A program made the translations under genes and the position numbers. A stretch of 64,000 nt of DNA from Simmondsia chinensis. Lineage: Eukaryota; Streptophyta; Magnoliopsida; Caryophyllales; Simmondsiaceae. The stretch is from the NCBI GenBank assembly GCA_018398585.1, contig JAGTTD010000010.1, forward strand, positions 33,768,638-33,832,637, in the 5' to 3' direction. Each line of letters begins with the position of its first letter. Position 1 is the first letter of the stretch. The notes beneath the pieces were generated by a model. The model was given only the letters and a program-made list of their open reading frames with translations, was not told where the DNA came from and did not search any database. Positions 1-9,408 of the stretch are shown here, piece by piece.

Positions 1-660
1 CCATAACGGGAACGATGTTGTAGTTGTATAAGAGGACATAAAGGTGAATGTCCCAACAAATGCAAAAGTTAGCATTTTGTAGGTATATGTTATATTTGTA
101 TTACATTACAATAAATTACTCTTTCTTTGTGTGCGATAATGGTTTGTACCTTAGAATTGTGTATCAAAAAGTGGTACTTGTACCCAAATCAATATCCGAT
201 TTTCGTAAATTGGATATATGGATCGTTTTCGTATCAATTAGTCTAATTGTTCAGGTTGGATTTGATGCATTGAATCACTAAATTTTCAGATTTACCAGTT
301 AGCCTATAATTTTCAATTCTAGAAAAAGAAAAATTGAAATGACTTGAATGCATTTTCTAGTTTTCTCTATTGAAAAATTGTTAATAATTTTTCACTTCTA
401 AACATGTTTTTCAAGTGAAAAATAGAAAATAAAAATAAAAAATGAAAAGAAAATATTGGAAATGGAGAATGAAAATTATTTTATATTTCTAAAGATGGCC
501 TTAGTGTTTCACTCTTAAAGTAGAAGCAAAAATATAAACAAAATTAAAAATTTATGACAAAAACACATTTTCTTGTATAACAAGAGAAAATAGAAAAATA
601 CAAGGAAAAATACATTGATAACTATAACAATTAGTAAGAAGTTTGAAAATTTATCATTTA
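1..660. other. AT-rich stretch without a recognisable gene
   Basis: No coding region, RNA gene or clear repeat boundary is visible. The part from about 310 to 505 is a fold-back-like run of A- and T-rich blocks resembling the decayed MITEs seen later in the window, but its ends cannot be set. Confidence 0.5.
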
Positions 661-1240
661 GACGCCTTGATGATGAGTTTTTATCACCTAATTACTACTA
701 ATATACGGCAATATGCTCAGTGGTGAAAATTTTATCAGCTAGGTACCTCATTGCTAGAATTGGGTCAATTTTCATCAAATTATGGCCAATTTTTACTAAA
801 AAGTATTGATGATGTACATGATTATTATAGTATATATATGAGTTATATCAGTGTTTTTAATAGAGCTTTAGTGGATTAAGACAAAAATTTCCTAGATTCC
901 AATTAAAGACAAGTATATATTGTCGAAGGAATGTCATGTCTACATTTCTTGAAGAAAAAAAAAAATCAAATTCTGAAAAAGAATATACATATATCTTTGG
1001 AGTTACTTTTTCCTTTAAATACAATTATTGGAATTATGTCGATATTAGCATTTTTCAACCAAAACTTGCCGAATTTGCACAAGGGATATTTGATTGAAAA
1101 ATTTGTAAATTTAAGCACATTTGAGTGATACATTTTTAAACTTTAGTATGCCTCACTATATATATTGAAATGTCATGGTATTTAGGTGACAAATGCACAA
1201 TTCTCATGTTACCTAAGAAATAAATCACAAAAATTTTAGT
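660..1240. repeat. Member of a dispersed AT-rich family (GGTACCTAAGTGATAAA type)
   Basis: The segment carries phrases such as 'taggtacct', 'tttatcacct' and 'taggtgacaaat' that recur around 32200-32710, 43245-43350, 48940-49540 and 53380-53960. Ends are unclear and no transposase is encoded, so it is probably a non-autonomous DNA element. The short open frame at 931-1128 recurs in frame in the 49 kb copy only because both derive from the same repeat. Confidence 0.45.
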
Positions 1241-2537
1241 AACATTGTTTCTTAATCGAGGACGACTTCATGAAAGATACTTTTAGTGTATATATTAACA
1301 TAATTTGTTTAAAAAAAATTATTTAGGTACTTTCTGGTATCAAATAAATTGAGTTGATATACAATAATCGTCTATTCTTACTCATTTTAAGGGAAGATAA
1401 AAGGCAAAAGTATTGTGTTCCCTTCTTTGATAGTTAATCTAATGTATCATACTAAATTATATTTTGGAAAATATTTAAGAGATATTACTCAACATGGATA
1501 ATTATAGAATTATTTATTAAGAGTAAAAAGTAACATAAATTAGGGGTTTTGTAATTCCTAGGTGGCGAGAAAGATATATACAAAGGACATACACAAACAA
1601 CGTTCTTTCTCGTACAGTGTAAAAATGATAATCTTTCTTGTATAATGCAAAATATATGCATGATCACTACTAGTGGTCTGCAAAATCAAACTTCTTTAAG
1701 ACATTGAAATTTTCGTTTTGAATTTCCTTTTGGTAGATAAGCAAAAATTGTAGAAAAGGTCTTGAAAATCTTACCAATGCAACCCCATTTACGCAGCATT
1801 TAGCGGTCTAAGCAAAACATTTTTTTTTGTTTGAAAAACCCAAAGACCAACACCATGCCTTACATCAACATTAAAAAGCATCCAAGAAGGGATCCATCGA
1901 AAAATCGTAAATGAAAAATTATATAGCAATAGTTTAATCTCTTAAATAGAGTATCAATCTCCAAGACGGGTCACTCTCCTCATTAGAAAGAACAGAGATG
2001 AGGCTTTGGCAGTTGAACTTGAAAACATTGAATTAAATCCTTTTGAAATTGCAAAGTGACAAGCGCTTCGAAGAACTACATTCTAAGCTATAAAGGCAGA
2101 GCCAGTGAAATCCGAGCTGCAGAAGCATCAACCCCCACATTCTCATCGTTGCAGACCACCATAGCAAAACTAGCCAAGGAGTTCCAATCAACCCATGAAG
2201 CATGCATCAGGTTTGATTTTAACGATCCCATATGGTGGCTTTAGACCAGCGACCATTCAACCCTTCGAACTAGCTCGTGACTTGGCTGCTCAGCTATGCA
2301 CAACCCCTCAAATTTAATAGCTTCCCCATTGCCAGCACTGACCACCCACAACAGATCATAACCAACCTACAGCATAATAGGGTCATCAAAAAGAGCAAAC
2401 TCAAAAATTCTGAGACCTTGCTCGACTCCATTACATGCCTCGTGGACTCTATTACCAAATTAACTAAAATCCAAACTACCAATACTACTATAACATTTGG
2501 GATTCAAGTAGAATTATTATTTATACTAATTTTAATA
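1241..2537. other. Gene-poor region with unassigned short open frames
   Basis: No gene is recognised. Small open frames at 2056-2244 and 2277-2552 (plus strand) have ordinary composition but match no family I know. They could be a decayed coding relic next to the U5 copy. Confidence 0.35.
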
Positions 2538-2659
2538 GGAAGCTCCGAGTGAAGTTCCCTCCAAAAATTAACGTATGCTACTTAAAAGCAGCAAGCACAC
2601 GGTATTCTTTAGTAAAAGGCGAAAGAATAGTTCGCTTTGTGCTCACTGCGTGGCTGCGT
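2538..2659 (-). ncRNA. U5: U5 snRNA gene copy
   Basis: Read on the minus strand, the sequence contains the invariant U5 loop 1 (GCCTTTTACT) inside a CTTT/AAAG-closed hairpin, a 5' stem starting GCCACG, an Sm site AATTTTTGG and a 3' terminal hairpin. U5 is the spliceosomal RNA whose loop 1 aligns the exons in the U5 and U4/U6.U5 snRNPs. It aligns along its whole length with the copy at 27619-27742. Here the GCCACG strand no longer has its exact CGTGGC partner, and the 3' hairpin is weaker (GGGAACTTC against GGAGCTTCC). A USE-like box and TATA-like box lie upstream, so it may be expressed, or it may be a recent pseudogene. Confidence 0.85.
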
Positions 2660-2684
2660 GTCTTTTTCTATTGAAAAATCTGAG

Positions 2685-2736
2685 ATTTTATTAACTCATT
2701 CAAGCTAAGATACCCACTAGGAAACCAATGTGGGAT
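2685..2736 (-). promoter_or_regulatory. USE and TATA box of the U5 copy
   Basis: The minus strand reads ATCCCACATTG at 2736-2726, one mismatch from the plant snRNA USE (RTCCCACATCG), and TTAATAAAAT at 2694-2685. The gap between them is 31 nt, in the range known for Pol II-transcribed plant snRNA genes. The expected start about 33 nt further matches the U5 5' end. Confidence 0.7.
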
Positions 2737-2767
2737 TGAAAGTATGAAGGAGCGCGCGCTAGTAAAG

Positions 2768-3000
2768 GAACATACCCAGTGCCTCAAGGGCTCCCGCCTA
2801 CGCAGGGTTTGGGAGGGGCGGATGTACGCAGCCTTCCCCCTTCAGGGTGTTAACCTGAAGAGAAGTTGTTTCCCAGTGCCCCCAACCTGAGGGTGAGGAC
2901 TTCCCAGGAGGTCACCCATCCTGGTACTACTCTCGCTCAAGCACGCTTAATTTCGGAGTTCTAATGGGATCATGTGACGGTGTGTTAGTGCCCTCTTTGG
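2768..3000 (-). mobile_element. SINE with 5S rRNA-derived head and Au/TS-like tail
   Basis: On the minus strand, about 100 nt from 2995 to 2893 follow 5S rRNA (GATCCCATTAGAACTCCG, AAGCGTGCTTGAGCGAGAGT, GGATGGGTGACCTCCTGGG), including the TFIIIA/Pol III internal control region. A body resembling plant Au/TS SINE 3' ends follows, with GGCTGCGTACATCC, GCGGGAGCCC and GAGGCACTGGG. The same head-tail fusion occurs at 42534-42755. No clear target-site duplication was found here. A bona fide 5S gene is unlikely because it lacks tandem context and has several changes. Confidence 0.75.
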
Positions 3001-3529
3001 TGTATATGTTTGCTGGACCTATCGGCCCACGTTGTAGCCCATTTGTAAGCCCATAACGAGACTAATGTCTCCTGCTCTATCAATATGAATGTCTTTTGAT
3101 GGCCCATACATGTGTACGTATATATGCTAGTTCCTTTTTTTTTTGTCAGTGCTGCGGTGTACTTTTTTGTTTATTTATGAAAATGTGCATTAATCAAAAT
3201 AAATGCTATGTAAGTTATATAAAATTTGCACTATAGTAAGTATACCACTCGTTTTACAAAAGATGGAAAGCATGAAGCCAAATTAGCTTATTGTCGTGTT
3301 TGTCTTCAATGCTGCGTCTTGTCAATTTTCTCAAGTTCTAACTGATAAGAAGGCTTGTTTTGGCTTTTGATGGATTGTGGGGCTAGAACAACTCCACTAT
3401 AAATGAAGTAAGATAAGATTTATGATAATTTATGACTTATTTTTTAATTTTGTTTGATTTTTTATGAATATTTAAAGACTCCTAAAATTGCTAAAAATGA
3501 GATTTTGAGAGTTTTTAGGGTGGAAAACT
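3001..3529. other. Intergenic sequence
   Basis: Nothing recognisable as a gene is seen. The sequence becomes AT-rich and leads into a microsatellite. Confidence 0.5.
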
Positions 3530-3582
3530 TCTCTCTCTCTCTCTCTCTCTCTTTCCCTATATATATATATATATATATATAT
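3530..3582. repeat. Compound microsatellite (CT)n-(TA)n
   Basis: A perfect CT dinucleotide run at 3530-3552 is followed, after a few pyrimidines, by a TA run at about 3558-3582. It sits just upstream of the pyrimidine minisatellite. Confidence 0.95.
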
Positions 3583-3659
3583 AAGGAGTGTCTAAAATAA
3601 AAATGAAAGTTTTGTTAAAATAAGAGAAAATTAAATATAACATTTTTGTTTATTTTTTT

Positions 3660-4480
3660 AATCATTCTTTTCGTGCAACATCCCCTTTTTTCCTTTCTCT
3701 TTTGTTATTTTTTGTTCTTTTTTTCTTGTTTATTTCTTTTTATTATTTTTGCTTTACAATATCCCTTCTTATTTTTTTTCCTTTCTGTTTTCTTCTTTTC
3801 TTGTGCATTTTTTTCTTATTTATTTTCTTTTCATTATTCTTGTCGTGCACCATCTCCTCTTTTTCTTTTTTCCATTCCATTTTCTTCTTTTCTTGTGTTT
3901 TTCTTGTCTTGCTTATTTTTTTTTTTTATTATTTTTGCCGTGTAGCATCCTCTCTTTTGCTTTTTTTTCCTATCTATTTTCTTATTTCTTGTGCTTTTCT
4001 TGCCTTATTTATTTTCTTTTTATTATTTTTATCATGCAGCATTCCCTCTTTATCTTTTTTTTCCCTTTTTGTTTTCTTCTTTTCTTGTGTTATTTACTTT
4101 TTTTTTTATTATTCTTGCAGTGCAGCATTCCCTCTTTTTCTTGTGTTTTTCTTTTCTTACTTGTTTTCTTTTTATAATTCTTGTTGTGCGACATTCCCTT
4201 TTTTTCTTGTGCTTTTCTTTTCTTGTTTATTTTCTTTTTATTATTTTTGACGTGCAACATTCCCCATTTTTCTTTTTCTTTTTCTTTTTTCCTTTCTCTT
4301 TTCTTTTTTTCTTGTTCTTTTATTTTCTTGTTTACTTTCGTTTTATTATTTTTGTCATTCTGTATTCCCTCTTTTTCTTTTATTTTTTCCCCTTTCTCTT
4401 TTCTTTTCTTTTTTTTTTCTTATGCTTTTCTTTTCTTGTTTATTTTATTTTTGTTATTCTTGCTGTGGAACATCCTCTGT
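3660..4480. repeat. Pyrimidine-rich minisatellite, about 10 units
   Basis: An anchor phrase of the form 'attattcttgccgtgcagcat' recurs near 3663, 3742, 3833, 3930, 4021, 4108, 4170, 4240, 4345 and 4452, separated by T/C-rich filler. Unit length varies from about 62 to 107 bp. The purine/pyrimidine strand bias is extreme. Overlapping Phe/Leu/Ser-rich open frames of up to 182 codons run through it in all three plus frames. They are a composition effect, not genes. Confidence 0.85.
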
Positions 4481-4524
4481 AATATTGATCAATGGTTCTA
4501 AGAAGTGCATCATGTCTGGAGCCC

Positions 4525-4660
4525 TACCACCATCGCCGCAACTCCTCTCCACCACCCCGCCACGGCCACCAATCTTTCTCTCTCTCCATCCCATCTTAGA
4601 TCCCTACGGTCACTACCATCGTCACCCACCACCACAACCACCACCGCCACCACTCCTCTC
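4525..4660. repeat. Degenerate CCA/CCACCG simple-sequence tract
   Basis: Runs of CCACCA, CCGCCA and CCAACC occur between the minisatellite and the coding relic. The low-complexity Trp/His/Pro-rich open frames here come from this tract. Confidence 0.7.
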
Positions 4661-4664
4661 CCTT

Positions 4665-5200
4665 TTTCTTTCTCCTCGTTTCAAAAAGGTCGATCATATA
4701 CGATTCGTCTCCATTATACGCCAAACCGAGCCTTTTCCCAAACTCCCATCTACGCTTCGCAACAGAAAGCTCGCCAACATCCTTAGCCTTCTCACCCTTC
4801 CTTACAAACTTCCCCGTTTTCTGTTTGCCAGAGGGTTTGGTCTGCTTCTTTGCATTGCTCTCATGAGACATATCCTTAATGAATTCCTCCCAGTCCCGCT
4901 TTGCTTGTTATTTTAACTTACGCTTGTGAGCTCTTCGGCTTTTCTTTGACAAGACAAAACTAGAAGTTGATGGTCTGGAATCCTCTTCCTTCTCTGCTTC
5001 GCTTTGTCACTAGACTCAGCAACAAGTGGCCCCCTCACTGGAAGTGTTTCAAAACCCGGTGGGTACTCAGGTCCAGAAGAATCAGAATCATTATCACTAC
5101 CGGCATCCCGAATCTGAACTTGGTTAGTGCAAGTAGAAATAGGCCCTTGAGGCATCGTTGCATCATCCGGGCTGGCTTCGATAAAATTGGTAACAAGTGT
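4665..5200 (-). pseudogene. Coding relic, possibly a LINE open reading frame
   Basis: Two minus-strand open segments in different frames (about 5200-4913 and 4890-4665) read like real protein. The first is acidic with SGPEYPPGFE. The second contains SHESNAKKQTKPSGKQ and RRWEFGKRLGL. Pro-Pro-Gly-Phe-Glu segments and W-x-x-G-K-x-L-G-L linkers occur before the endonuclease domain in plant L1-type LINEs, which suggests that origin. A frameshift and stop separate the two parts. The relic is interrupted upstream by the SINE at 5201-5375. It could also be a fragment of another plant gene. Confidence 0.4.
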
Positions 5201-5375
5201 AAAAAGCAAAAGCAACAAAAGCAACATTCCCAGTGCCTTAAGGGCTCCAACCTAAACAGGGTCTGGAGGGGCGGATGTACGCAGCCTTCCCCCTTCAGGA
5301 TACCTTGAAGGGAGGCTGTTTTCGAGAACCCCCGACCTCAAGGGTGCAACATGAGGACTTCCCAGAAGGTCACCC
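5201..5375 (-). mobile_element. 5'-truncated 5S/Au-type SINE with 17-bp target duplication
   Basis: The minus-strand element starts inside the 5S-derived head (GTGACCTTCTGGGAAGTCC), continues into the shared SINE body and ends in a TTGCTTTTG-type tail. AAATTGGTAACAAGTGT is repeated exactly at 5184-5200 and 5376-5392, a 17-bp target-site duplication. Insertion broke the coding relic on its left. Confidence 0.85.
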
Positions 5376-5392
5376 AAATTGGTAACAAGTGT

Positions 5393-5735
5393 GAAAATAT
5401 AAAAGGAAGTTTTGAAAAATACGATGCCAAGTTTTGGAAATCATGATGCCATTTTCAGAAGAAAAATTTGGAAAATAGTTTTAAATTATTTTTCAATTAT
5501 GTGAAGGAATGAGGAAAACTAGAAAACTGTTTTCCAACTTCTTGAATTAGAAAATTGGACTGCTAAACACGTTTTCTAATTTTTCACAAAAATTTTTTAG
5601 AAAAATTGAAAAATTCTCTATTACCAAATAGGCCCTTGTGTTCACAGGATTGCCATTTGCTACACGTCCTAATAATTTGGGTTCTTTTGGCATTAGTAAT
5701 GAAAGCAAGAATTTTGAGAAAAATTATTTCTGTTG
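5393..5735. other. AT-rich sequence with a decayed MITE-like fold-back
   Basis: Complementary A-rich and T-rich blocks between about 5400 and 5635, ending 'ccaaataggccctt', resemble the outer ends of the Tourist-like MITEs seen at 29645 and 41326. No gene is seen. Confidence 0.35.
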
Positions 5736-5740
5736 TATTA

Positions 5741-6264
5741 TGATAAATTTCCATCGGGCCTTTAGGCCCAACCCACAGAGTTGGAACACAAGAGATCCAC
5801 ATATAAGCCCAAGTGGGGTTCCATCCTAAAACCAATTGGCTATAGGTGGAGTAACCCACTAAGCTTATAAGGTGATCTCTTCTCTCTCAGAATTCCAATG
5901 TGGGATTCTAATTATTAGGCTCACATGTGGAGTCTCAACACTCCCCCTCACATGTGAGACTATGACAAACGCGCCCTCTGTGCAACAAATTCAAATGCAC
6001 CCCTCTTTACGAGGACACGGTGCGACAAACAAAACATCGGGATCATCAACCCGCTCTGATACCATGATAAATTTTCATCGGGCCTTTAGGTCCAACCCAC
6101 AGAGTTGGAACACAAGAGATTCACATATAAGCCCAAGTGGGGTTCCATCCTAAAACCAATTGGCTATAGGTGGAGTAACCCACTAGGCTTATAAGGTGAT
6201 CTCTTCTCTCTCACAATTCCAATGTGGGATTCTAATTATTAGGCTCACATGTGGAGTCTCAACA
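5741..6264 (-). mobile_element. TRIM retrotransposon, complete, 524 bp
   Basis: Two 200-bp direct repeats (5741-5940 and 6065-6264) form LTRs with TG...CA ends when read on the minus strand. The internal part is only 124 bp. A tRNA-Met primer binding site, TGGTATCAGAGCG (minus), abuts the right LTR at 6052-6064, and a polypurine tract GAGGGGGAG abuts the left LTR. TATTA is duplicated exactly at 5736-5740 and 6265-6269. This is a textbook non-coding TRIM that needs proteins supplied in trans. Each LTR carries a USE-like ATCCCACATTGG and a TTATAAG box, probably its own promoter. A decayed solo LTR of the same family lies near 37655. Confidence 0.95.
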
Positions 6265-6269
6265 TATTA

Positions 6270-6879
6270 TGGCTGAAAACATGCTTAAGAAAAATGCTTT
6301 TTTTGAATTACTTTCCATTTCTAGTTTTTTTTTTTTTTTTTTTTTAGTTTTTCTTTTTCACTTTTTGTTTTAAAAATATATTTATAAGTGAAAGATCGTT
6401 AGTAAATTTCTATTATAAAAAACTGGAAAATAGGTTTAAGTAATCCCCAGTTTTCTATTTTCTAATAGTTCAAATATTAGGGGAATATTGCTCTTCCTTT
6501 GAGTCAAAAATCACAAAGACATGACACTTGACACTACTAAGATAGGAAAACGATACGAGATTTTCCATATGTTCTTAGCCACATTATTACAAATTATAGG
6601 AGAATATTGTTCTTTGCTTTGAGTCAATAATCAATATTGGTACAAAGTGAACTTCCGGAGAGACAGACACAGTCCACAGCAAAATCTACCTAAGTACTCA
6701 AAATAAAGATGCAAATTAGGGGGTAAGGAAGTGAGGGTCAAGCTTCTCGATAACTAGAATAAAGATAAATGTACCGCACCTTGGGTAAATAACTCGAAAC
6801 ATCTTGATAGACTGATTTGACGACTACTTATGTGGCACGCATGCTTTTAACATGACCTACTCTAGCCATGCCTCAATAT
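6270..6879. other. Intergenic sequence
   Basis: Contains a poly-T run near 6327-6344 and a fold-back-like AT region. No gene or bounded element is recognised. Confidence 0.5.
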
Positions 6880-7102
6880 TAGGGATGGCAATGGGTCGAG
6901 TTCGCTTTTATTCAGATCCAACCCAGAAAAAATCTGACCCAACCCAAATCCGAAAAAGATCCATTTATTTCATAAAATTCAACCCAAATCTAAATCAATC
7001 GGGTGGAACGGGTATCCGACCCAAATCCATAATCCATTTAAGTTATTAAACAAATTATAATATTACAATCTAATATTAATATATATAACAATAATACCTC
7101 AA

Positions 7103-7965
7103 TCATACATAGAATATGAAGGTGGCGCAGATGAGGATGCTGCGGTGGATTTGCGGATAGGATCAGAAATGACGTCATAAGAGTTGAATTGGACGTGGCC
7201 TCCATTGAGGATAAATTAAGGGAGCAAAATTTGAGGTGGTTCGGACATGTTAGGAGGAGACCGAGCACAGCTTCAGTTAGGAGATGCGAGCAGCCTCATA
7301 CTACACTAGGCAGGAGAGGGAGAGGGAGAGGCAGAGGCAGAGGCAGGGGCAAGGCAAAGAAGAGATGGCTGGAGACGATCAGACAAGACCTCACCCACCT
7401 AAACCTTCGGGAGATGGCCTTAGATAAAGTCCAATGGGGGACTAGCATAGGAGTAGCAGATGTAGCAGAGTAGAGTAGGCTAGTCCAGCTTTTGTGCCAT
7501 CTCTAGTGTTCTAGGCCTTTAGAGTAGTCCAAATTCGGCGCGCTTATGTGCGATTTGAGCTCCTAATTGACTAGATGTTCATTGGCTTATTTGCGATATG
7601 CTATGTCTTTGCCTTTATTTACCTACCTTTTTTTTTTTTTGATAATTATCGGCAAAGCCGAAGAACAGACGGCCCTGGAAAAGACGAGGCCAAGGCCACT
7701 CCGAAAACGGAGGGAGGAACAAGAAGGGCAACAAAAAAACAAATCCAAAAGCCTTTGCCCTGCGTATATGCTTATTGGCTCTCGTGCTGCCAGATTGCCA
7801 GGCTTCATTGCTACTGACAAGTTTTTCAGGTTGAGAGTCCTCGGAAACAGCCTCTCTTCTGGGCAACCCCCAGAAGGGAGAAGGCTGCGTACATCTACCC
7901 CCCAGACCCTGCTTATGCGGGAGCCTTTGAGGCACTACGTTGTTGTTGTTGTTTGTCTTTGTAAA
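7103..7965 (+). mobile_element. 5'-truncated LINE (RTE-like) ending in the Au/TS SINE tail
   Basis: AATAATACCTCAA is repeated exactly at 7090-7102 and 7966-7978 and brackets the whole 863-bp block. The block begins with the C-terminal part of a non-LTR reverse transcriptase protein (MRMLRWICG, then EDKLREQNLRWFGHVRRRP and KRWLETIRQDL), broken by a stop or frameshift near 7155. It ends with the same tail as the SINEs (GGCTGCGTACATCTACCC, GCGGGAGCC, then TTG repeats). An oppositely oriented L1-type 3' end (poly-T then GATAATTATCGGCAAAGCC) sits in the middle from about 7626. The layout suggests this LINE is the partner that mobilises the SINEs. Confidence 0.7.
7189..7473 (+). pseudogene. C-terminal fragment of non-LTR reverse transcriptase
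   Basis: The open segment encodes the basic region that follows the polymerase domain in plant RTE-clade LINEs. Recognisable words are LRWFGHVRRRP, KKRWLETIRQDL and ALDKVQW. An RG-rich stretch from a GGGAGA-type microsatellite interrupts it at 7313-7350. The polymerase domain itself, with YxDD, is absent, so this is a dead-on-arrival copy. Confidence 0.7.
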
Positions 7966-8399
7966 AATAATACCTCAAAGGCTAACATTTGGACAAATTG
8001 ATATATCTTTTCCCTTTTTCATTTAATATTTATGTGTAAATATAATGACAATGTAATATTAGTTAATCATGCAAATCTCTCTTAACAAGTAATCCTTATA
8101 CATGACTTAGTATAAAAAATATTATAGTGTCAAAACAAATATCAAAATGTTGACACAATAATAAAAAAAAAATTGTTGGAATATGGTTTGACAAGTTAAA
8201 ACTTAAAGTTTAGTAATTTTAAGATTTTCCCCTACATAAAACATAATTTCGGTTCGGATTTGGGTTGGATTTGATGTCATCCAAATCCCATTTATCAACA
8301 TCCAAATTCATTTAAAACTTATTTTTTGCATCTAAATCTATCATAAATGGACCGAATTGTATAAATATTAAATGGATTCGGATCCAATTGCCACTTTTA

Positions 8400-8897
8400 C
8401 TCAACATACACAACTATTCCAATGATAAGCACACACCAACCCCACGCCTTGACTTGGACAGCCAGTATCCCATGCCCCAAACTTGATACTGGGCACTTGT
8501 ACCACCATATCAACAATATTTACAATTAAGCGGTGATAGTAAAATCTGACACAATATGATAATACAACAAAATAATAAGAAGAGTGTAGTCTAAGCAGAT
8601 TTCTAGAGTCAAATCGTATTTGGGTTAACATGTAAACCCATTGAGATGAATTCAAAGAACTTGATTGGAGATTTTAGGAGTCGGGTTAAATTTAGGTTAA
8701 CTTGTTTAACCCATTACAGGTTAGGATTAAGTCGGGTGTGATTGTTACCATAACTTTAACATTAAATTATGATAATATATTTTTATATAGCCCATATAGA
8801 GACACTTATAACAATGTTTAAACCTCATATAAAACAAAGTCCAAACAAAGGTCTGTGGTAGGTAAAGACCACACAAATTATGGCCTAGATAACAATA
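8400..8897. other. Intergenic sequence
   Basis: No gene or bounded element is recognised between the MITE and copia element 1. The 84-codon minus-strand frame at 8401-8655 has no recognisable domain. Confidence 0.5.
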
Positions 8898-8902
8898 TAT
8901 TG

Positions 8903-9372
8903 TGTTAGGAAAATGTCTCAAAATTACTTGACATTTTAAAGAGAAAGACCGTGAGGAGGTCGATCGATCGAGGTGGAGCTCGATCGATCGGGAAAGTTAC
9001 GTAAAAGCAGGACGCCTCCAGTCAACAGGCCGATCGATCGGGACTCCCCGATCGATCGGGAAGCGTAATTTTTCAGCTCCTATAAATATGGACGTAGGGT
9101 TACGTCATTGTTTATCCAATTCAAAGTGAGGTTTTCCCTGGCGCCGCCACCAATAAAAATTGAGTGTGAAAGAAAAATATTGTAATTCTTCTTTTGATTC
9201 AATAATAAAAGCTCCAATCTTCGCTCATGGTTTTCTCCCATTTCGATTGTAAAGAGGTTTCCACGTAAATCATTGTGTCGATTGTTTCTTTACTCTTTTA
9301 GTCCATTTATTTCTCGATTTTTTGTGGTATTTGATTCGATTGCGATCCGAGAGAATTGTTTATTTCGGCACA
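8903..9372 (+). repeat. 5' LTR of copia element 1
   Basis: Begins TGTTAGG and ends GGCACA. The U3 part has four CGATCGATCG palindromes (8961, 8981, 9031, 9049) upstream of a TATAAATA box near 9081. A related LTR with three such palindromes lies at 35098-35671 on the minus strand. Confidence 0.9.
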
Positions 9373-9408
9373 AATTGGTATCAGAGCCTAGTTCTTCGAA
9401 TTGGTACA

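Larger units (their letters stand above)
6880..8399. mobile_element. hAT-like MITE with nested retroelement insertion
   Basis: The left end TAGGGATGGCAATGGG and the right end CCAATTGCCACTTTTA form imperfect terminal inverted repeats of the same type as those at 15363 and 25902. The body is AT-rich with no transposase. Its centre is displaced by the LINE-derived block at 7103-7965. No 8-bp target duplication was confirmed. Confidence 0.55.

Noticed and set aside
2768..3000. Genuine 5S rRNA gene
   Set aside because: The 5S-like part is fused to a SINE tail, has several changes and stands alone; a SINE explains it better.
3646..4501. Long overlapping Phe/Leu/Ser-rich plus-strand open frames that look like membrane proteins
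   Set aside because: They occur in all three frames and arise from the polypyrimidine minisatellite; no frame is favoured.
4422..4916. 164-codon plus-strand open frame
   Set aside because: It starts in the minisatellite, crosses a CCA tract and lies antisense to the better-supported minus-strand coding relic.
7567..8001. 144-codon plus-strand frame as a gene
   Set aside because: It runs across an L1 3' end in reverse and a SINE tail, both non-coding.
8903..9372. CRISPR-like array from repeated CGATCGATCG or TGTGTCGACACA motifs
   Set aside because: The repeats are short, irregularly spaced palindromes inside LTRs of plant retrotransposons.
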